Of a stretch of DNA of 64,000 bases, positions 1 to 10,430 are shown piece by piece (positions within the stretch are counted from its first letter, which is position 1; every line of letters begins with the position of its first letter). This DNA is from Lathyrus oleraceus (lineage: Eukaryota; Streptophyta; Magnoliopsida; Fabales; Fabaceae), in contig NC_066581.1 in the NCBI RefSeq assembly GCF_024323335.1, forward strand, positions 177,437,330 through 177,501,329. Direction: 5' to 3'. The position numbers and the translations under genes were made by a program. The notes under the pieces are model-generated. The model did not search any database, was not told the DNA's origin, and saw only the letters and a program-made list of their open reading frames with translations.

Positions 1-429
1 CGGAGTCCGGATTTTTATCTGAAGTATCCTTTATGGATAATTTGCTGTATTGGCATATTCCCCAATACATGCATCTTTGCGTTAGCTCAAGTCTTTCCAT
101 TGATTTATTTTCATGGAATCCCTTCGTGTCTCCCAGCAAGTTCCAAGTCGTGACCCCCTCACGCATTTTTTACCATTATTTCTCCCCAGAGTCTCTGTCT
201 CCCTTGTGAGTGTATTACTCCTTTGGATTCTCAACTTCTCCAAATTTCTTTTTCTTTGTGACTATATATCCCCATAGAGTATTAACTTTTGCATGCATAC
301 ATTTGCATCATGAGGTCTCTTAGGGACCAAAATTCGTCTCTTTGTTATTACTTAAGCCCATTCTACCACATCGAGATGAAGATTTTAACCTTCCTATCTC
401 CGTCTAGAATGACCTTAAATAGGGACATC
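1..429. other. Unclassified non-coding stretch
   Basis: I see no credible gene here. The only open frame (289-507) runs across the LTR boundary at 430 and has no recognisable domain. The base composition is like the flanking retrotransposon DNA, so this is probably another repeat fragment, but I cannot assign it to a family. Confidence 0.4.
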
Positions 430-2123
430 TGTAAGATCCTAATTTTAACCCTAAGATCCCTCATGGCATCATATCATTTCTCATTGCATTTGCCTCAAGG
501 ATCATAGCATCTTGGTTCCTTACCCTAGGGTTGGGACTTGTGTGAGTGGTTTGAGATCACCAAGCATGCTTGAATTGTATACTATTGCTTTTCTCATTTT
601 GTTTATTAACCAAAAGCACAAAAATATGTCACTAACATCTTTTGTTTTGAAGCTTAAGCAATCATGAGATCCAAGGCTCCTAGAAGACTCCCATGATCAT
701 TGAAATGGACATATGAAGATGAAAGCAAGCATGACAATGATTCCCAAAGCTCTCAATCATCATATATGACTCCCAAGTATCTCAATTTGCCAATTTGATC
801 AAGATAAATCAAAGGGCTTGAGGATTGTTTCCCAAGGAAACCCTAATTCATCAGTGCATTAGCTGTGCCTTGATCATGAAGCAACCTCAACCTAGGAAAG
901 TTATTTAATTCATTATTTTATGCATATTTGAGCCTATGTGAGTATCCTCAATCATTCATTCATCAAGATTTGAAGTTTGGACTTGAGAAGTTGACCAGTC
1001 AAATCATCTGACTAAATTGAAATCCACTGAGACCTAAATTTTGATGTGTTTGTCAAATGAAGATTACCCCAAGCCAAAAAATGTTCTTAAGAACCATATG
1101 AACAACTTTCATGTTCATCAAAAATTCATTTGAAACTTGGAAGGTCATCATTCATTTCAAAACATTATAGGTCATTTTGACTGAAACCTTAACTTTGGGT
1201 CAATTTCCCAAGGACCTAACCCACTCATTTTTTATGATTTTGAGGTGAGACCAATTGCATTATAAATATTAAGATTTTTACTTCAAATGTTATGTTGGAC
1301 AAAATTTCATAATCCTAAAATAAACACATGTGATAATACAAAACATTATAGGTCACTTTGGACCAAAGCCATTGAATCTTGAAAAAGTCCAACTTCAAGT
1401 GCCCACAATGTTCTCATTAAAAATCCAAATGATGCGAAATTTAAGTCCAAATTGACTGTATTGAAAATATATACAACTTTTATGTTGGAGGTTTTTCCAT
1501 TTGAGGCTTGCATAATTGAAACATAAGGGCTTGAAGTTGGTCACTTTTGGCAAATTTTTCAAAGACATGTTTTGTACATCAAACTTCATGCCCAGTTTTC
1601 ATAAATTTCTAAACTCCAAATGGATTTTTGTTTAACATAGCTTTTGTTCCTTATGTCAATACCTTTCCAACCATTAGTCACATGCCTATGTTTGGATTTG
1701 TTATGTATGACTTTCGAAGAAGAGAACATTTAGGCCCAAATATGGATTTCACATGAAACCTTCATGCACAAGCAATTGCCATTCAATCTGCATGTCCAAA
1801 CCTTCTTCAAATCACTTCAGCTTGCAATTCCAATTGGTTTTGGGCCTCACATGTGCCTGTAGAGGCCCATGCATGGAGGACCCAATGATCATGCACACGA
1901 GTTCCATTCACTCTCCCTGCAGCTTCAGCTATAAATAAACACCTTGCTTCATTTATTTCTCAACCTGAAGGCGCCTAAAACTCTGCTGGAATTGAATCCC
2001 AACCTCACACCAAAGGAATTTTTCATTTTCATTTCACTTTTCACGTTTGATTTTCAACAACATCAGTTGATCTTCAATACTAATTCCTAAGCCTTGCACT
2101 CATACCATACCTCAAGATCAAGC
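430..2123 (+). repeat. Ogre-type LTR, 5' part (plus strand, truncated)
   Basis: It begins TGTAAGATCC, the same start as the LTR at 5328 (TGTAAGACCC) and, in the other orientation, the LTRs ending at 14464, 23006, 32216 and 38101. The first 150 bp are very similar to 5328-5490, including the phrase around 'gagatcaccaagcatgcttg'. A TATA-like box (tataaataa, about 1930-1938) lies 1.5 kb into the LTR, about the same depth as in the minus-strand LTRs, which suggests the U3/R boundary is just downstream. The copy stops at 2123, where a minus-strand LTR end begins. No coding capacity is expected or seen. Confidence 0.75.
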
Positions 2124-2550
2124 TGTAGCGGGGTATTCGTTACCTTTAGATTTATTGACTAAATCAAAAGTAAATCATACAATTCGAGTCGCCACCACAC
2201 TTCTATTTATCCAAAGGAAAGGTTAGAAAGCGAACAAAAACCGAGAAGTTTTATCAAGTCAAAAACTAATAAAAATGTCAGAAATCGGGGTAAGGGGGTT
2301 GGTTATGCAATGGGAAGGTTTTAAGCACCCAAAACATCCTAGGTACTCGTAGGGAGCCCTTTTCACATTTGTTGTAAGGTAGGTTGGTATTTGTGAAAAT
2401 TGTTTGTGCAAACATGATTGGGGAGATGAGAGAAGAATGTACAAATAATTTACAATTTTGTGTTTGAATGGATAAACCCACTGCCTACTACCATCTTAAA
2501 AAAGATTAGGATCAAAACCTCGTAGTTCGGGGTAAAAATCTCAAAACAAA
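2124..2550 (-). repeat. Ogre-type LTR, 3'-terminal fragment (minus strand)
   Basis: The left edge (tgtagcgggg on the plus strand) is the reverse complement of an LTR 3' end. The sequence then aligns by eye with the left ends of the LTRs at 15694, 27561 and 33447: the 'gtcgccacc' motif, an A-rich stretch, 'aactaataaaa', 'aagggggttggtta', and 'tcctaggtac...agggagccctttt'. No tRNA-complementary PBS is seen on its left, so it could be a 3' LTR or a fragment. The right edge is uncertain by about 100 bp, where Athila-type LTR sequence starts. Confidence 0.65.
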
Positions 2551-2762
2551 TTCTGCATTCTGGTTTTCTGCTTTTTCCTATGCTTTCTCATATGTTTCTT
2601 CTGCTTTTTCTTCCTTTTCTTCATTTTGCTCATTAATGCATGGAGATTTAAAAACCTGCAAAAACAACTCGAATACTTGCGCAATAATCGGGATATTAAT
2701 TAAAATGGTATGATCTTTGAGTGTAAATCAAGGCAAATATCTGATGTGTTTTCGCGTTATCA
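2550..2762 (-). repeat. Athila-like 3' LTR fragment
   Basis: Read on the minus strand, the LTR starts TGATAACGCG directly after a polypurine tract and continues for about 200 bp (including 'gttgtttttgcaggttttt' and an A/G-rich stretch) before Ogre-type LTR sequence takes over. A start of this kind next to the conserved 'gacaagcaaag' plus purine tract is typical of Athila and related Ty3/gypsy elements. The break point is approximate. Confidence 0.6.
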
Positions 2763-2790
2763 AACTCCCCTAAACTTGAATCTTTGCTTG
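2763..2790 (-). other. Polypurine tract of the Athila-like element
   Basis: On the minus strand the sequence reads 'gacaagcaaagattcaag' then 'tttaggggagtt', immediately before the LTR start TGATAACG. A purine tract preceded by 'gaggacaagcaaag'-like sequence is a well-known plus-strand primer context in plant Athila/Tat-type retrotransposons. A second example in this window is at 60301-60338. Confidence 0.7.
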
Positions 2791-3965
2791 TCCTAAAGAA
2801 AATACAATTTGAAAACAAAGTTAAACGCGAATACATTACCCATTCGTACGTGGTTGTCAGGTGGATTGTTAAGACGACCGACACTCAAGTAAAACACCAA
2901 AGATACTGTGACGACACGAGCTTTCAGCTTTAGCGTAGATCTCTCCTTTGCACAAGCCAGTTCAAATCATGCTATTATAGCTCAACCTAGTGTCTTTGTT
3001 TCTATTTCACCCGGTTTCATTCTAGCGCAATCACATTAAGCCCTTTGCCTCTGCACGCACTTAGTTAAGTAGCCAGTTAGTGACTTTGATCCTTTTCTTA
3101 GCACGGGGGTCTGGTACACTAGTGCGGTACCCCTTTATATATCCCCTTTTCGAAGGTTGTAGGGGATCGAACCGTAGTTCGCCCTACCGAGTCCAGTACC
3201 AGGTACCTCTGGACCAACCAACTGGGGTTTTTGTTCCTTCTTTTTGTGTACCTTTTGCAACCTTTTGTATGGTTCGTTTATCAATTTCTTGATAGTAACA
3301 GTATGAAGGAATTTCTTAATTTGTAGGAATCAAACACTTATATTCATCGGCTCTCCACGTGGTTTGCGCTTGAGACGGTGCTGATTGCTAGTATAAACTA
3401 CTAGGGGTTAATCTAGAATGGAGACTTATGGTGTCGGTATAATGGTTATTCAAACTGATCTCGTAGAAGTGAGGGATCTGGGGTGTAGGGATGGTATCAA
3501 TCTTGTTAGATCTTTCTCAGTTTTCCTAACAAAACCTCTGCAAGACGGCCTATATACTCGTAGGGTATGCATTTAATCTTAAGAATTTTTTTTGTTATGC
3601 CAAAATGTGTATAAATGATTGATAAGGACATTTTTTTTTGTATTGGCTGAAAATACTAGCAATAGAAACAAGTAGAGGAGTGATAAGGATTTCCTCCCAT
3701 ATTTAATCAATGCATTGTCCTTAATGCGATAGTGTACAGAATAAAAAGAAAGAAACAAAAACCACTACTCGTCGTTACGCGGCTGGCTTCTGCATGCTCT
3801 GGCTCTTGCTCTTGCGCGCTCACCTCTTCTTCGTTGGGTAGGATCCAACCCTACATACTGAGTGTAATCCTGGATGGCATCTATGCGATAATTCAGGGCA
3901 CTCATCTGGTCTGAAAGCTCCGCCATCCCCTGATCATGCTAGTTAGCATGATCGTGTCGATCCCC
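2791..3965 (-). other. 3' non-coding region of the Athila-like element
   Basis: This stretch between the ORF1 stop (3966) and the polypurine tract holds no domain-bearing frame. Pol genes normally expected between ORF1 and the 3' LTR are missing, so the element was either non-autonomous or lost its pol region. Short open frames here (3080-3292 and 3732-3914 on the plus strand) look like chance. Confidence 0.5.
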
Positions 3966-5138
3966 CTATATTTGCTGGATCGCTTGCATCATTTCCGTTT
4001 GGTGTTCTTCCATTCTTTGGTTGTGTCGCAGCATCTCGGCATAGATGTTCTCCATGGAGGCGGGTCCTCGCTCGCTTCTTCGCTGTCCTCGAGAAGAAGT
4101 CTCTGCATCATGCTCTTGAGGTGGTTGAGACATGCCTCGGTAAAGCTCCTCCTCGACTTCATCTGCATCATTACCAAGATTTCCATTATTTTCCTCGGGG
4201 GAATCCAGATAAAAAATCCAATTTTCCATATCTCTCGGATCTGTGTGGTTCCTGTTGGGCATGATGATGCTTCGAATTACCTTATTTCTGACAACAGGAT
4301 GGTACTTCCCGTCGTCTCTTGCTTTGATCAGATGTGAAGCACGACAGTAGTCGATGTCGAGGAATTCTGCCTGCAAGGCTGGTAAGTTGGCTAGACTATC
4401 TCCCAAATTCAAGCCTAGTGCTATGGAGGTGAAGATTCCCCCAAAACAAAACGCATGGCTGCCTCTCATACATGCAGCCTGGATGTTGGCTAGTAGGAAG
4501 GGAGTGACATTGAACGCAACTTGGGCAAACACACAGTGAAGAAGGAAAAGTTCATTGGAGTTTACCTTATGATTGCTGAATCTTCCAAAAACTGTGTGCC
4601 CTAGGACTCGGTGGAAATATCTAATGGCTGGGTTGTGAATGTATGTTGCATTAAGCGTATCCCAACTCGTGGCATTCATGTTGGTGAGGTTGTGCCAAAC
4701 TGGAAATGCTATCTCTGACCATCCTTCCGGGATGCAGTAGTGAATTCCTTCTCCATGTCGGAAACCAAGCATTCACGTTTTCTGGGTTTGGTTTAGGGAA
4801 TAATCGGTGCCGAACATTCTAAATGTGGCGACTCCAGTGAGAAATTGAGTTGCGCCAGGGGGTGTAATATAGGAGTAGGAACTCAGAAATTCCAGGGTCA
4901 TTGCTTCGTAGGTTGGCTGCGGTGTGGTACATAGTTGTGTCAAGCTGGAGTTTGTTAGCATCCACTCTACGCCCTCCAAAAGTCCTAGCTCCGTCAGGCA
5001 TTCATGATCAATATACCTCGTAGCTTGAACGGAGCGTTGGTAAAACTTGAGGTAGTTGTCTCTTTGGCGTTCGCTGGCTTCTCCATTTCTGAATACGACG
5101 GTTGATAGGTTGGGAGTAGCTCTTTCTTGACGGGCCAT
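3966..5138 (-). pseudogene. Athila-like ORF1 (gag-like), one premature stop
   Basis: The frame runs from ATG at 5138 to a stop at 3966 and is broken only by a TGA at 4773-4775, giving 121 + 268 residues in one frame. The C-terminal half has a region around 'RYFHRVLGHTVFGRF' and 'NELFLLHCVF' that I recognise as the ORF1/gag-like family of Athila retrotransposons (Pfam ATHILA ORF-1); this assignment is from memory. The tail is acidic and then glutamine/methionine-rich, with a short predicted coiled coil (from 'SMENIYAEMLRHNQRMEEHQ'). The protein is presumed to be a capsid-like structural protein. A polypurine tract and LTR start lie downstream, as expected. No pol gene accompanies it. One stop and no frameshift suggest fairly recent decay. 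Confidence 0.65.
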
Positions 5139-5327
5139 TGATGAGGTGTATGAAACTTTTGGTATTGGTGGATGAGATGGAACATTTGTGAGTTACACGC
5201 TTGAAGAAAATGTAAAGAATTGAATAATGGAAGTAGAATGGCATGAGAGTGGTAATTGATAAGGAAGAAGAGAGGAAAAGCGCCTGCATTTATAGGTGAG
5301 CTCTCTGGAATTCGTGACGGTCGTCAT
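5139..5327 (-). promoter_or_regulatory. TATA-like box and pyrimidine-rich leader upstream of the Athila-like ORF1
   Basis: On the minus strand 'cctataaatgcagg' (about 5284-5297) lies some 150 bp upstream of the ORF1 ATG, followed by a CT-rich leader. This resembles a plant RNA polymerase II promoter and 5' UTR. No LTR end or tRNA-complementary site is visible between them, so it may be an internal promoter or a remnant of the 5' LTR. The stretch ends at 5327, where a plus-strand LTR begins. Confidence 0.4.
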
Positions 5328-6375
5328 TGTAAGACCCTAATTTTGTCCCTAATATCCCTCATGGCATCATAACATTTCATTTGCATTGCCTCAAGGATCA
5401 TTAGCATCTTGGTTCCCTTTGCCTTTGGGTGGGACCTCTTGTGAGTGGTTTGAGATCACCAAGCATGCTTGAATTGTATATCATTGCTTTCCTGAACCCC
5501 CACGCCTTGTCATGAGCTCACCCCGTCCAGGGTTAAGAGCTATGAGGTCCTATCCTCATTACCCTTTTGATCTGCTCACCCTGACATTCAATGTCAGCGG
5601 TTAAGAGCCCGTTTGATTACCCATCCATGGCTTGTTTGTCGAGGTTGATATGACCCCTCTTGACTAAAGCCCTACCCATGTATGTCTGAGCCCCCTGTCG
5701 GCAAGTTTACTTTATGCATATCAATTAGGTAGCGCAGTTCCTTCGTCTAGGACTGCCTTTTTGCATGAGCATCCCCAAACACCACCAACTCATTGATTTT
5801 TCTTCTCCTAAGAACATGTTTACTCCTTCTACTACAGGCGAGTAAGTCTCCAAAGGTCGAGCATCCGGTAGATTGCGTAGTAACGTCGTTCATCCAAAAC
5901 CAACCCCGTAGTTAGCAGAACTACGTTTTGCTCTGATTCTCATTCTAGATGAGATACGTAGGCATAAGACGCGATGTCTTACCGAGCACACTTCCCCTTA
6001 ACCCATAGGTAGCCGAGCTACGAAGACTCTGATTCTCATATTCAGATGAGATACGTATGCAGTGGATGCGACATCCGTGCGAGTCATTTGACCCCCCTTT
6101 TAATAAATAACACATTAGATAAACCCACACCCTTTAGACAAGAACAACAAGAGTGGATCCCGTAGAGTACTACGGATGCATAGGGGTGCTAATACCTTCC
6201 CTTCGCATAACCGACTCCCGAACCCAGAATTTGGTTGCGAGACCTTGTCTTTTCCTTTCCGTTTTCCAGGTTTACTTCGAGTGTTTCCTTTCCCCCCTTT
6301 GGGATAAATAACGCACGGTGGCGACTCTTCTGTCATTTTCTTTTTCACCGGTTGATGTTTTCGCAGGTTGCGACA
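5328..6375 (+). repeat. Ogre-type LTR with large internal deletion (solo-like)
   Basis: It starts TGTAAGACCC and ends GCGACA, so both LTR ends are present in 1,048 bp, against 4.4-4.7 kb for other LTRs here. The first 165 bp match 430-590; homology then jumps near 5493 to sequence matching 42400-43586 (the 'cagggttaagagctatgaggtc' region, 'gaggttgatatgacccc', 'ctaataccttccc', 'ataacgcacggtggcg'). No PBS follows the right end and no polypurine tract precedes the left end. The flanking 5-mers (gtcat / ggagg) do not match, so no target-site duplication survives. It joins an Athila-like element on the left to a Maximus-type element on the right. Confidence 0.75.
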
Positions 6376-7466
6376 GGAGGCTTATCTGGTAGATCGCTTA
6401 AATGGAAGTCTGAGATGTCCACTCCTTCGTCCTTCAGACCTTGTAGATAATAGAGGATTACATCTCGGGGGTCTTCCCTTGAGAACAAATATAGACCATG
6501 GGGGATTTCCCTCTGATCTTTTAAAGCATCCCATGAAGTGTCCAGAGTAGGTCTAACTTTGACCTTATCCAGAATACCCATGCTCTTTAGATTCTTGGCG
6601 TTGATAGGTTTTCCAACGTCGATCGCCACATCCTCCATGAGTCTGTGTTTTAACAGATGGTCCACCAGGCGCCTTTCAATCAGAAAGTCAGAGATTAGCC
6701 TTTCCAGAGGGATGTAGGTTCTGGGCTTCATGTGGTTTCTGGTATCTTGCACAAAGTCTCTGAGGTACTTCAAGAGAAGTGCTGGAAGGCAGAGCTTCAG
6801 ACCCTTGTGAATGCAGTACAGAATGCATTTCTGATCTGTGTTGATGTAGTCTGAGGAGTTTGAAGCTGGGCGATGATGGATGGTACCTAGAATGATCTTC
6901 AGCCAAACCCGTAGGTTCTGAAGTAGCTCATTGTTCTTGGAGGGATTGCCTTCTGCGTTCTGCTTGAAGATTGTTGGGTTAATCTCTTGGGACAAGTATT
7001 TTGCCCTAGGATTGATGTTGTAGATTCTTCTGCCTCCATCCTTTTCCATACCCAGAAGAGCAGCAATAGCCTTCTCAGTTATCACAATCTTGACTCCCAG
7101 AACATAGGAGACAATGAAGTGATCATCAGCATCTGCGAATCTCCAGAATTCCTTCACAAGATTTGGGTAAACTGGACCATAGAGACGTTGAAAGTAGTTT
7201 CCCCAACCTTGTTTGTTGAGTTCTTCAGTGAGGTCTATGCCATTCCTTTTCATATTGTCAAAATCTACCAAGGATTCACATAAGACTTCCAGTTTTTCAA
7301 ATGGCGTTGCAAGACGAATATGAGGCTCACGATCGAGAATGTGAGGCTCCTTATAGATTGGTGTTGTGGTGACGCCTGTAACTGTTGGGTTGCTTGAGCT
7401 TTGAACTTGTTCGCTTGAACCCATTTGTTGAGAGAAGTTGTACAAAACTTGTTGTTGAGCATCCAT
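6376..7466 (-). pseudogene. Env-like ORF of the SIRE/Maximus-type element, 3'-truncated
   Basis: The ATG at 7466 opens about 365 codons before the frame runs into the LTR at 6375, so the native C-terminus is lost; the reading frame stops at 6345 only by chance. It lies downstream of RT-RNase H on the same strand, the position of the extra env-like ORF in SIRE/Maximus copia elements. The segment around 'QGWGNYFQRLYGPVYPNLVK' is typical of a plant transposon-associated family that occurs both in such ORFs and in Athila-type elements. I see no signal peptide or clear membrane segment, so an envelope function is not supported by the sequence itself. An alternative is a gag-like ORF of another element. 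Confidence 0.5.
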
Positions 7467-7600
7467 GATGTTGATGAAGATGAAAAAATGCTTGCAGAAA
7501 CGCCTTGAGAGAACTGAGGTTTTAAGAGTGCGTGAGAGTGAAGAGTGTGCAATGTGTGAATTGAATATGTTTAAATACCCAAATTAGGGCGCATGCAAAA
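7467..7600 (-). promoter_or_regulatory. TATA-like box and leader before the env-like ORF
   Basis: On the minus strand 'tatttaaacata' (7566-7577) lies about 100 bp upstream of the ATG at 7466, followed by a CT/CA-rich leader without ATG. The arrangement resembles a plant core promoter and 5' UTR. It could allow separate transcription of the downstream ORF, but chance occurrence is possible in AT-rich DNA. Confidence 0.35.
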
Positions 7601-7942
7601 CGACACACAAATTAGAGTTTAGCACAAAAACCAAGTTAGCACGTTTGGAGGGAAAAATGATTACAACTCATAAATGATGTCTAATCCCAACAGCTGGTAC
7701 ACTGCTCGAGGAGATTTCAAGGGACTGTTCCTTGATTACTGCTAGACAACTGTCTAGAAGTTCCAAGGTCAGACGCAAGGCACTCCACGTGTTTGCTTTA
7801 TCTGATCTTCAGGAACACCAAAGGATTGGTTCCTGGAGAATTCTAACTCAGATAACTTCTATCTTGGTAGAAGCATCAGATTCAGAGGCAGAATCCATTG
7901 TGTTTACATCAGAGTCTCATTTAACTACTTCAGAGGCACATT

Positions 7943-9489
7943 TTATTCAGAGCAGTTTTGAATGTTCAGATTTTCTAGAATAAAGAGGAATCTATCTTCA
8001 GCTAAGGGTTTAGAAAAGATATCGGCCTATTGATGATCTGTATCAATGAATTTCAATGTTACTACTCCTTTGTGAACATAGTCTCTGATAAAATGATGTT
8101 TAATTTCAATGTGCTTGGCTCTGGAGTGTAAAATGGGATTCTTACTTAAACAAATGGCAGCAGTATTATCACAAAAGATAGGAATGTTACTCTCAAAGAT
8201 TTGCAGATCCTCTAACTGATTCTTCATCCAGAGCATCTGAGTAGTGCACAGTGATGCTGAGATGTATTCTGCTTCTGCCGTGGACAGGGCAATGGTTGAT
8301 TGTCTTTTGCTGGCCCAGAATATCAGATTGTTTCCCAAGAGCTGACAATTTCCAGATGTGCTTTTTCGTTCCAATCTATCTCCTGCGTAATTTGCATCAC
8401 AAAAACCAGATAGTCTATACTCTGATGTTTTCTCATACATCAGGCCCAAGTTAGGAGTTCCTTTCAGATATTTGAAAATTCTCTTAACTGCTGTTAAGTG
8501 AGTTTCTCTAGGATCTGATTGAAATCTGGCACAGAGACAAACACTAAATAGAATATCAGGGCGAGTAGCAGTCAGATAGAGAAGGGAGCCTATCATACCA
8601 CGATTGAGCTTCTGACAAACCTTTTTACTGACTTCTTCCTTTTCAAGAATGCAGGTTGGATGCATGGGAGTCTTTGCAGAATTGCATTCAGCCATATCAA
8701 ATTTCTTCAGAACGTCTTTTATGTATTTACTTTGATGAACGTACGTGACTTCTGAAGTTTGGTTAATTTGAATTCCTAGAAAGAACTTTAGTTCTTGCAT
8801 TAAACTCATTTCAAATTCTGCCTGCATTAGCTCAGAGAATTCTTGACATACAGAGGCGTTAGCTGAACCAAAAATGATATCATCAAGGTATATCTGGCAT
8901 ATCATGAGATCATTGTTAAGGTTTTTACAGAAGAGTATGGAGTCAACTTTCCCTCTGATAAAATTATGTTCTAGAATAAAATTACTTAATCGTTCATACC
9001 AAGCTCTGGGAGCTTGTTTAAGTCCATATAAAGATTTCTTAAGTTTAAAGACCTGTTCTGGATAATTTGAATTTTCAAAACCTGGAGGTTGGTTGACATA
9101 CACTTCTTCTGATATATAACCATTAAGGAATGCGCTTTTGACATCCATTTGATACAATTTGATAGAATGATTTATAGAGAATGATACAAGTAGGTGAATA
9201 GATTCTAACCTGATGACTGGAGCAAAGGTTTCATTGTAGTCAATACCTTCTTGTTGACTGTAACCTTGAGCCACCAGTCGAGCTTTGTTTCTGACGACTT
9301 CTCCTTTCTCATTCAGCTTGTTTCTGAACACCCATCTGGTTCCGATAACGTGAGTGCCTCTGGGTTTAGGAACAAGATGCCAGACATTGTTCTTTGTGAA
9401 TTGATCTAGCTCTTCTTGCATGGCTAGAACCCAGTCGCTATCTTGAAGTGCCTCATCATAGGACGTAGGCTCGATCAGAGATACTAGTC
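7943..9489 (-). pseudogene. Ty1/copia reverse transcriptase-RNase H (SIRE/Maximus type)
   Basis: The main open part is 8027-9421. The same frame is open upstream to about 9489 ('TSYDEALQDSDWVLAMQEEL') and continues past a TAG at 8024-8026 ('TDHQ*ADIFSKPLAED') to a TAA at 7943. It encodes the copia RT: 'WVFRNKLNEKGEVVRNKARLV', 'YQMDVKSAFLNGYISEEVYV', the catalytic box YLDDI (usually YVDDI in copia), and 'LKKSLYGLKQAPRAWYE'. The RNase H part includes 'GFCDANYAGD', 'KSTSG' and 'ALSTAEAEYI'. The enzyme pair would copy element RNA into DNA in virus-like particles. The stop replaces what is normally a tryptophan (TGG to TAG). Upstream the frame shifts relative to 9490-9771. Confidence 0.9.
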
Positions 9490-9771
9490 CTAGAGGAGTT
9501 TCTCAGAGGTCTTGAAGGTAGACCTAGTTCGGACAGGTTCGTCCTTATTTCCCAGAATCAACTCTTCAGATATGTTGAGGTGACTTTTAGATTTCTTTGG
9601 GATTACTAGGGAGTTAGTTCCTTCAGGAGTTTGAATGGTAGTTGCTTCTGGAGCTTCAATCTTCTCGTTAGATCCTGCAAGGGTGATCTCCAGATCTGCA
9701 ATTTTCTCAACTAGCTTTGACTTTTCTGGGTCAAGCTTATCATCAAATCTGACATGAATTGATTCTTCCAC
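9490..9771 (-). pseudogene. Linker between integrase and reverse transcriptase (Maximus-type)
   Basis: A 93-codon frame between integrase and RT, rich in E, K, S and T, with no catalytic motif. Such variable linkers are usual in SIRE/Maximus polyproteins. Its C-terminal end is out of frame with RT, and a TAA near 9814 cuts it off from integrase, so at least two lesions separate it from its neighbours. Confidence 0.55.
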
Positions 9772-9813
9772 AATTTTGGTTTCTGTATTGTATACTCTGT
9801 AGCCTTTAGAGCG

Positions 9814-10429
9814 TTATGAGTATCCTAACATAATATCTTTTTGTGCTTTGGAATCAAACTTGTTCAGATGTTCTTTAGTGTTTAAAATAAAGCAGGAACA
9901 TCCAAAAGGATGAAAATATGAAATGTTTGGTTTCCTTCCTTTACACAGTTCATAGGGAGTCTTTTCCAGAATAGGTCTTATGGAGATTCTATTCTGAATG
10001 TAACACGTTGTATTTAAAGCTTCGGCCCAAAAGTGCTTAGCCACATTTGTTTCATTGATCATAGTTCTGGCCATCTCTTGGAGTGTCCTATTCTTCCTCT
10101 CTACAACTCCATTTTGTTGTGGAGTTCTAGGGAAAGAGAAATCATGGGATATTCCATTAGAGTCAAATAATTCCTCAAAAAATTTGTTTTCAAATTCCCC
10201 ACCATGATCACTTCTGACTCTTACAATTTTAGAGTCAAATTCTTTTTTCACTTTAGAACAGAAGCTAGTGAATACAGAGTGAGACTCACTCTTGTGCTTT
10301 AGGAATTTCACCCATGTCCAGCGACTGAAATCATCAACAATGACTAGTCCATACTTCTTTCCATTGACTGATGCTGTTTTCACAGGACCAAATAAATCAA
10401 TGTGAAGAAGTTCCAGAGGCTTAGAGGTA
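9814..10429 (-). pseudogene. Copia integrase, catalytic core and C-terminal part (Maximus-type)
   Basis: The frame contains 'LHIDLFGPV', 'VIVDDFSRWTWVKFLKHKSE', 'RSDHGGEFEN' and 'RTPQQNGVVERKNRTLQEMAR', the DDE core of copia integrases (rve family), followed by 'ELCKGRKPNISYFHPFGC'. Catalytic D, D and E are all visible. A TAA at about 9814 replaces the residue after 'MLGYS'. The 5' side ends at 10429, where an Ogre-type block is inserted; the first 212 bp of this piece (10218-10429) recur at 18742-18953 with one mismatch. The enzyme would join cDNA to chromosomal DNA. Confidence 0.85.
10218..10429. repeat. 212-bp direct repeat of integrase sequence, copy 1
   Basis: Matches 18742-18953 (offset 8,524) at all positions I compared except one (cactttag versus caatttag). 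It is far longer than the 5-bp target duplication made by retrotransposon integration, so the block between the two copies did not arrive by ordinary integration. Confidence 0.85.
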
Positions 10430-10430
10430 A

